Below, in pieces: positions 6,538 through 9,386 of a stretch of 9,386 nucleotides of DNA; within the stretch, counting starts at the first letter, position 1; every line of letters starts with the position of its first letter. The position numbers and the translations under genes were made by a program. Source of the DNA: Actinomycetes bacterium (lineage in GTDB: Bacteria > Actinomycetota > Acidimicrobiia > Acidimicrobiales > RAAP-2); the NCBI GenBank assembly GCA_021781315.1, contig JAJXXB010000261.1:1-9386 (forward strand), written 5' to 3'. Under the pieces are notes generated by a model, which was not told the origin of the DNA, did no database searches, and worked only from the letters and a program-made list of their open reading frames with translations.

Positions 6538-6639
6538 ATGGGATCACTGATTAAGAAGCGCCGCAAGCGCATGCGCAAGAAGAAGCACAAGAAGATGTTG
6601 AAGCGCACGCGCTTTCAGCGTCGCGCCGCGGGCAAATAG
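6538..6639 (+). CDS. bS22-like mini ribosomal protein (AURKAIP1/COX24 domain)
   Basis: This 33-residue, extremely basic protein starts MGSLIKKRRKRMRKKKHKK and is nearly all Lys/Arg. It closely resembles, from memory, the actinobacterial 30S protein bS22 (mycobacterial forms start MGSVIKKRRKRM). It is expected to sit in the small ribosomal subunit near the decoding region. There is no clear ribosome-binding site. A weak -10-like TAGTGT at 6522-6527 would put the transcript start only a few bases before the ATG, so a nearly leaderless mRNA is plausible. The last 25 bases of the gene overlap the end of ispE on the other strand. The gene is often missed because of its size. Confidence 0.9.
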   Translation: MGSLIKKRRKRMRKKKHKKMLKRTRFQRRAAGK

Positions 6640-7391
6640 GTCGTCGGCGCCTCCGGCGTCGTGGTGGTCTGGACAACGCGCACGGGTCCCACGGGACCCT
6701 CCTCGCGCCACGTCTCTCGGTGGGGGTCAAGATGCGCGTCGACGAACATCGTCGACCCCGAGCCCGCCAGGGTCACCTCACCGAACCTCTCGCGCGCCCA
6801 GGCCAGCGTGCGCGCCAGGCGCGGCTCCACCGCCACGGCGGCGGCCTCGAGGTGGTTGCGTCCCGTTGGGCGAACGCCGCGCGCGACCAGCTCGTCGTAG
6901 GCGCGAAACACGCGCGCCGTCTCGATGGCGAAGTCGCTCAGCAGGAGGCTGACGCGCCGGGCCTCGAAGGCCAGCGGGGTCACGCGCTCGCCCACGCCCT
7001 CGACGAGGGCGCGCCCACCGACGAGGCAGAACGGGACGTCGGCGCCCAGTGAGAGCGCCGCGGCCGCATCCACGCCGCCGGCCCAGCGCAAGATCGCCGC
7101 GGCGTCCGCGCTGCCACCGCCCAACCCACCGCCGGTCGGAATGCGCTTGATCACGCGCACGCCCGCGCGCCGGCCGACCAGCGCGAGGGCGCGCGACACG
7201 AGGTTCGTCTCGTCGGCGGCCAGGTGCGGGGCCCCGTCGATCTCCAGGTAGTCCGCCGACTCGTCGATCTCCAGGGTGTCGCCGAAGGCGAGACTGACCA
7301 TCTCGGTGCGCAACTCGTGGTAGCCGTCCGCGCGACGCCCCGTCACCTCGAGGAACCAGGTCAACTTGGCCGGCGCGGCGAGTTCGATCAC
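6615..7391 (-). CDS. ispE: 4-diphosphocytidyl-2-C-methyl-D-erythritol kinase
   Basis: IspE phosphorylates CDP-methylerythritol with ATP in the MEP pathway to isoprenoid precursors, in the cytoplasm. The 258-residue protein is a complete but short GHMP kinase (E. coli about 283). It has PAKLTWFLEVTGRRADGYHEL-type N-terminal sequence with K9, the ATP loop IPTGGGLGGGSADAAA (84-99), catalytic D118 in GADVPFC, and the C-terminal motif LAGSGSTMFV. The usual Asn after the N-terminal Lys-Ile/Leu is Thr11. The GTG start overlaps the rsmA stop as GTGA, so translation is probably coupled. The gene end runs 25 bases into the convergent bS22-like gene, leaving no space for a separate terminator between them. 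Confidence 0.95.
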   Translation of the reverse strand: MIELAAPAKLTWFLEVTGRRADGYHELRTEMVSLAFGDTLEIDESADYLEIDGAPHLAADETNLVSRALALVGRRAGVRVIKRIPTGGGLGGGSADAAAILRWAGGVDAAAALSLGADVPFCLVGGRALVEGVGERVTPLAFEARRVSLLLSDFAIETARVFRAYDELVARGVRPTGRNHLEAAAVAVEPRLARTLAWARERFGEVTLAGSGSTMFVDAHLDPHRETWREEGPVGPVRVVQTTTTPEAPTTYLPAARR

Positions 7392-8200
7392 CGGGCCGCC
7401 GCCAGTCGCGCGAACTCCTCGAGCGTTAGCTCCTCGGGCCGACGCGTCGGGTCGATGTCGGCGCGCTCGAACACCCCCTCGCTCGCCCAGGCGGCCAGGG
7501 AGCGGCGCAGCATCTTGCGCCGCTGGCCAAAGGCCGTGCGCACGACCGCAAAGAGATCGGCCTCGGCGACCACCGCGGGATCGACCGCCACTCTCTCGCG
7601 GCGCACGATCTCCACGAGTGCCGACTCCACGTGGGGCCGGGGAAGGAAGACCGCGGGGCCGACGTGTCCGACGACGCGCGCCGTGGCGAAATACGCCACC
7701 CGCACCGACACCGCTCCGTAGGCCTCGTCGCCGGCGCCGGCGGCGAGGCGCTCGCCGACCTCGCGCTGGACCATGACGAGCATCCGGGCGATCTCGGGCA
7801 CCTCTTCCAGCAGGCGCAGGACGAGGGGCGTGGCCACGTTGTAGGGCAAGTTCGCCACCACCACGGCGCGCCGACCGCCGAGCAGGTCAGAAAAGTCCGC
7901 GGTCAGGGCGTCGGCGTGCACGACGCGCGCAGCCGGTTCGACCGATTCTTTCAGCGCGTCGAGGAGGTAGCGGTCCACTTCGACGGCGACGACCTCGGCG
8001 CCGGTCTCGATCAGGGCGAGCGTGAGCGAGCCCAGTCCCGCCCCGATCTCAACCACGAGGTCGCCCTGGCCCACGCCCGAGAGGCGCGCGATGCGCCGCA
8101 CCGTGTTGGGGTCCACGACGAAGTTCTGGCCGAGCGCGCGCGACGGGCGCAGCCCGTGGCTCTCCAGGAGAGCCGTCAGGTCTCGACGCGTGTGGGTCAC
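7388..8200 (-). CDS. rsmA: 16S rRNA (adenine1518/1519-N6)-dimethyltransferase
   Basis: RsmA (KsgA) uses SAM to dimethylate two adjacent adenines in helix 45 of 16S rRNA late in 30S assembly. The 270-residue protein is full length. Motifs are LGQNFVVDPNTV (23-34), the SAM loop VVEIGAGLGSLT (49-60), acidic residue region VAVEVD (71-76), the catalytic NLPYNV (117-122), MVQREVGERL, FLPRPHVESALV and FGQRRKMLRRSL. The GTG start overlaps the stop of the upstream secreted-protein gene as GTGA, and no good ribosome-binding site is visible, so it relies on coupling. The order cell-wall protein, ksgA, ispE matches the actinobacterial rpfB-ksgA-ispE arrangement. Confidence 0.97.
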   Translation of the reverse strand: MTHTRRDLTALLESHGLRPSRALGQNFVVDPNTVRRIARLSGVGQGDLVVEIGAGLGSLTLALIETGAEVVAVEVDRYLLDALKESVEPAARVVHADALTADFSDLLGGRRAVVVANLPYNVATPLVLRLLEEVPEIARMLVMVQREVGERLAAGAGDEAYGAVSVRVAYFATARVVGHVGPAVFLPRPHVESALVEIVRRERVAVDPAVVAEADLFAVVRTAFGQRRKMLRRSLAAWASEGVFERADIDPTRRPEELTLEEFARLAAAR

Positions 8201-9288
8201 CAGGAGACTTTGACACGCACCACGCCGCGCCAGAGCGCGGTGAGCTGCGAGAACTGCGTTTCATTCAGGTCCACGACGCGTCCCGGGCTGTAGTCCTGGC
8301 GGTCGGTCACGACGCACGAGACGCTCACCCCGGTGTCGAGGTCCTCGACGGTGATGCGCGTGCCCATCGGCAGATACGAGGTCGCGCACTGTCCCGGCAC
8401 GTACGAGTACCAGGTGGCCACGCCGATGCGATAGTGCGTCGAACCCACCAGCGGCGCGGCGGTGGAGTGCGTAACGACGGGCGCCGGGTGTGCGGGCGCC
8501 GTGCGCGGGCGCGTCACCGCGGCGGTCGTCACCGCCATCGCCGTCGTCAGGGCGATCGTCGAACGCAGCGCCACGATCGAGCCGGGCGCCGGGCTCTCGG
8601 CGACCACCCGCGTCCAGGCGTGGCCGGCGCCCGCGCCGCGGGTCGTGAAGTAGAGGTCGGCGTGGCGCATCACGACGTAGACCTGGGCGCGCGAGAGGTG
8701 CGTCACGTTCGGCACGCGCACGTGGCCAGCGGGCACGGGGGCGAGCAGCGACGTCGTGAGCGTCACGCTCGAGCGCGGGGCGATGGGTGTGCCGGGCCGG
8801 GGGCTCTCGGCGACCACGCTCTTCCAGGTTCCGCTAGCCGCGCCGGGGCCGGTAGTCGAGAAGTACAGGTCGGCCCGGTGCATCACGGCGTAGACCTGGG
8901 CGCGCGTCATGTGAGAGAGATTAGGGACACGACCAGCGGTTTTGGCGGTGCTCTGCGCGGTCGTCGCGAGCTTGGTCGGCGCCGCGCTCGCGCTGGTCGC
9001 CCGCGTGACCGTCAGGGACACGCTCGAGTGCCAGGCCACGAGGGTGCCGGGAGCGGGACGCTCCGCCACGACGCGCGTCCAGGTTCCCGCCGCGCTGCCC
9101 GGCCCACTGGTCGAGAAGAAGAGATTCGCGTGGCGCATGGCGGCGTAGGCCTGGGCGCGCGACAGTCCGATCACGTTGGGCGTCCGCACCGGCGCGTGGG
9201 TACCCGACGCCCCCGCGACCGAGGGCGCCATCACAACCAGTGGGGCTAGAAGTAAGCCCGTCACGGCCACCAGCGACGGCGGGCGCAC
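8197..9288 (-). CDS. secreted PASTA x3 and RlpA/3D-like beta-barrel cell-wall protein
   Basis: This protein is 363 residues from the GTG at 9288. It has a signal peptide or anchor (about 6-27, with possible cleavage after VAGA). Three PASTA-like repeats follow at about 35-95, 120-180 and 190-250, each with a (R/T)(V/T)PN start, SRAQxY, VVAExPxPGT/S and a closing SxVxLT. An Ala/Thr/Pro linker runs about 251-285. The C-terminal double-psi beta-barrel (286-363) has GVATWYS, YLPMGTRITVEDL, VTDRQDYSPGRVVDLN and GVVRVKV, with acidic D329 and D340 as in RlpA/3D lytic enzymes. C301 and C325 may pair. PASTA domains bind peptidoglycan or muropeptides, so this is probably a wall-binding or glycan-cleaving protein. 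The GTG start has no ribosome-binding site. A CTG at 9315 in frame has GGAGG seven bases upstream and gives a more basic signal-peptide head (MTTEPRRWR). The gene sits where rpfB or yabE is expected. Confidence 0.88.
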   Translation of the reverse strand: MRPPSLVAVTGLLLAPLVVMAPSVAGASGTHAPVRTPNVIGLSRAQAYAAMRHANLFFSTSGPGSAAGTWTRVVAERPAPGTLVAWHSSVSLTVTRATSASAAPTKLATTAQSTAKTAGRVPNLSHMTRAQVYAVMHRADLYFSTTGPGAASGTWKSVVAESPRPGTPIAPRSSVTLTTSLLAPVPAGHVRVPNVTHLSRAQVYVVMRHADLYFTTRGAGAGHAWTRVVAESPAPGSIVALRSTIALTTAMAVTTAAVTRPRTAPAHPAPVVTHSTAAPLVGSTHYRIGVATWYSYVPGQCATSYLPMGTRITVEDLDTGVSVSCVVTDRQDYSPGRVVDLNETQFSQLTALWRGVVRVKVSW

Positions 9289-9312
9289 GCGCCAACGCCG
9301 AGGTTCTGTTGT

Positions 9313-9327
9313 CAGTGTCCATCCTCC
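9313..9327 (-). promoter_or_regulatory. strong ribosome-binding site facing a CTG codon
   Basis: On the minus strand GGAGG (9327-9323) lies seven bases before CTG (9315-9313), which is in frame with the PASTA/beta-barrel gene. An ATG at 9322 directly abuts GGAGG, far too close for normal initiation, and opens a different frame. In-frame codons back to a TAG (9372-9370) include no ATG, GTG or TTG, so CTG is the only near-cognate start that fits this site. Confidence 0.4.
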
Positions 9328-9366
9328 GCCAGGATCGCGAGCCAGGGTGATTCGACCCGCCCCACA

Positions 9367-9372
9367 ACGCTA
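9367..9372 (-). promoter_or_regulatory. possible -10 box of the PASTA-rsmA-ispE operon
   Basis: TAGCGT on the minus strand fits the actinobacterial TAnnnT pattern and would give a leader of roughly 45 bases to the CTG or 75 to the GTG. The -35 region falls past the window edge, so this cannot be tested here. Confidence 0.25.
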
Positions 9373-9386
9373 GGGTGAGCGCCACG

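Noticed and set aside
6646..6660. Hairpin GGCGCC-TCC-GGCGTC as terminator of the bS22-like gene
   Set aside because: The stem is only six pairs with one G-U pair, has no T-run after it, and lies inside the ispE coding sequence, where GC-rich short palindromes are common.
8921..9385. A minus-strand open frame with an ATG at 9322 next to GGAGG
   Set aside because: GGAGG touches the ATG, leaving no spacing, and the product is low-complexity shadow of the PASTA repeats. The PASTA frame has clear repeated domains.

Overview
The window looks like chromosomal DNA of a high-GC actinobacterium, possibly from a deep branch such as the Acidimicrobiia. The evidence is a GC-rich coding bias, many GTG starts, a bS22-type mini ribosomal protein, and a ksgA-ispE pair preceded by a secreted cell-wall protein, which is the gene order around actinobacterial rpfB. 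The class-level placement is inference. There are no phage, transposon, CRISPR or plasmid signatures.

Layout. Bases 1-709 (+) hold the 3' part of an alpha/beta hydrolase gene. Bases 725-800 (-) are a tRNA-Gln(UUG). Bases 801-903 form a short AT-richer divergent regulatory region. Bases 904-2945 (+) encode an OmpR-family response regulator and its histidine kinase, joined by a 4-base overlap. Bases 2946-3030 are a second regulatory region. Bases 3031-6499 (+) are a tight redox cluster: a small membrane-anchored Thr/Pro-rich protein, an ApbE-type FMN transferase, a ferric-reductase-like di-heme membrane protein, a NuoF-like flavoprotein and a mono-cluster [3Fe-4S]-type ferredoxin. Bases 6538-6639 (+) encode the 33-residue bS22-like protein. 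On the minus strand, read right to left, lie a secreted PASTA x3 plus RlpA/3D-like double-psi beta-barrel protein (8197-9288 or 9315), rsmA/ksgA (7388-8200) and ispE (6615-7391).

How the parts may work together. NuoF-like protein plus ferredoxin could pass electrons from NAD(P)H to the di-heme membrane protein and on to an acceptor outside the membrane, which ApbE would flavinylate. The protein that occupies the usual place of the flavinylated partner keeps a membrane anchor and a Thr/Pro linker but has no FMN-binding domain or SGAT-type motif. It ends instead in a two-cysteine tail. The two-component genes and the redox cluster share a promoter pattern (TTCTTAGA exactly 32 bases ahead of CACACT), which suggests that the regulator controls both itself and the cluster. 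This is the part most likely to be an undescribed system.

The minus-strand genes are housekeeping (rRNA dimethylation and isoprenoid synthesis). They start with a cell-wall protein whose position matches rpfB/yabE but whose domains differ.
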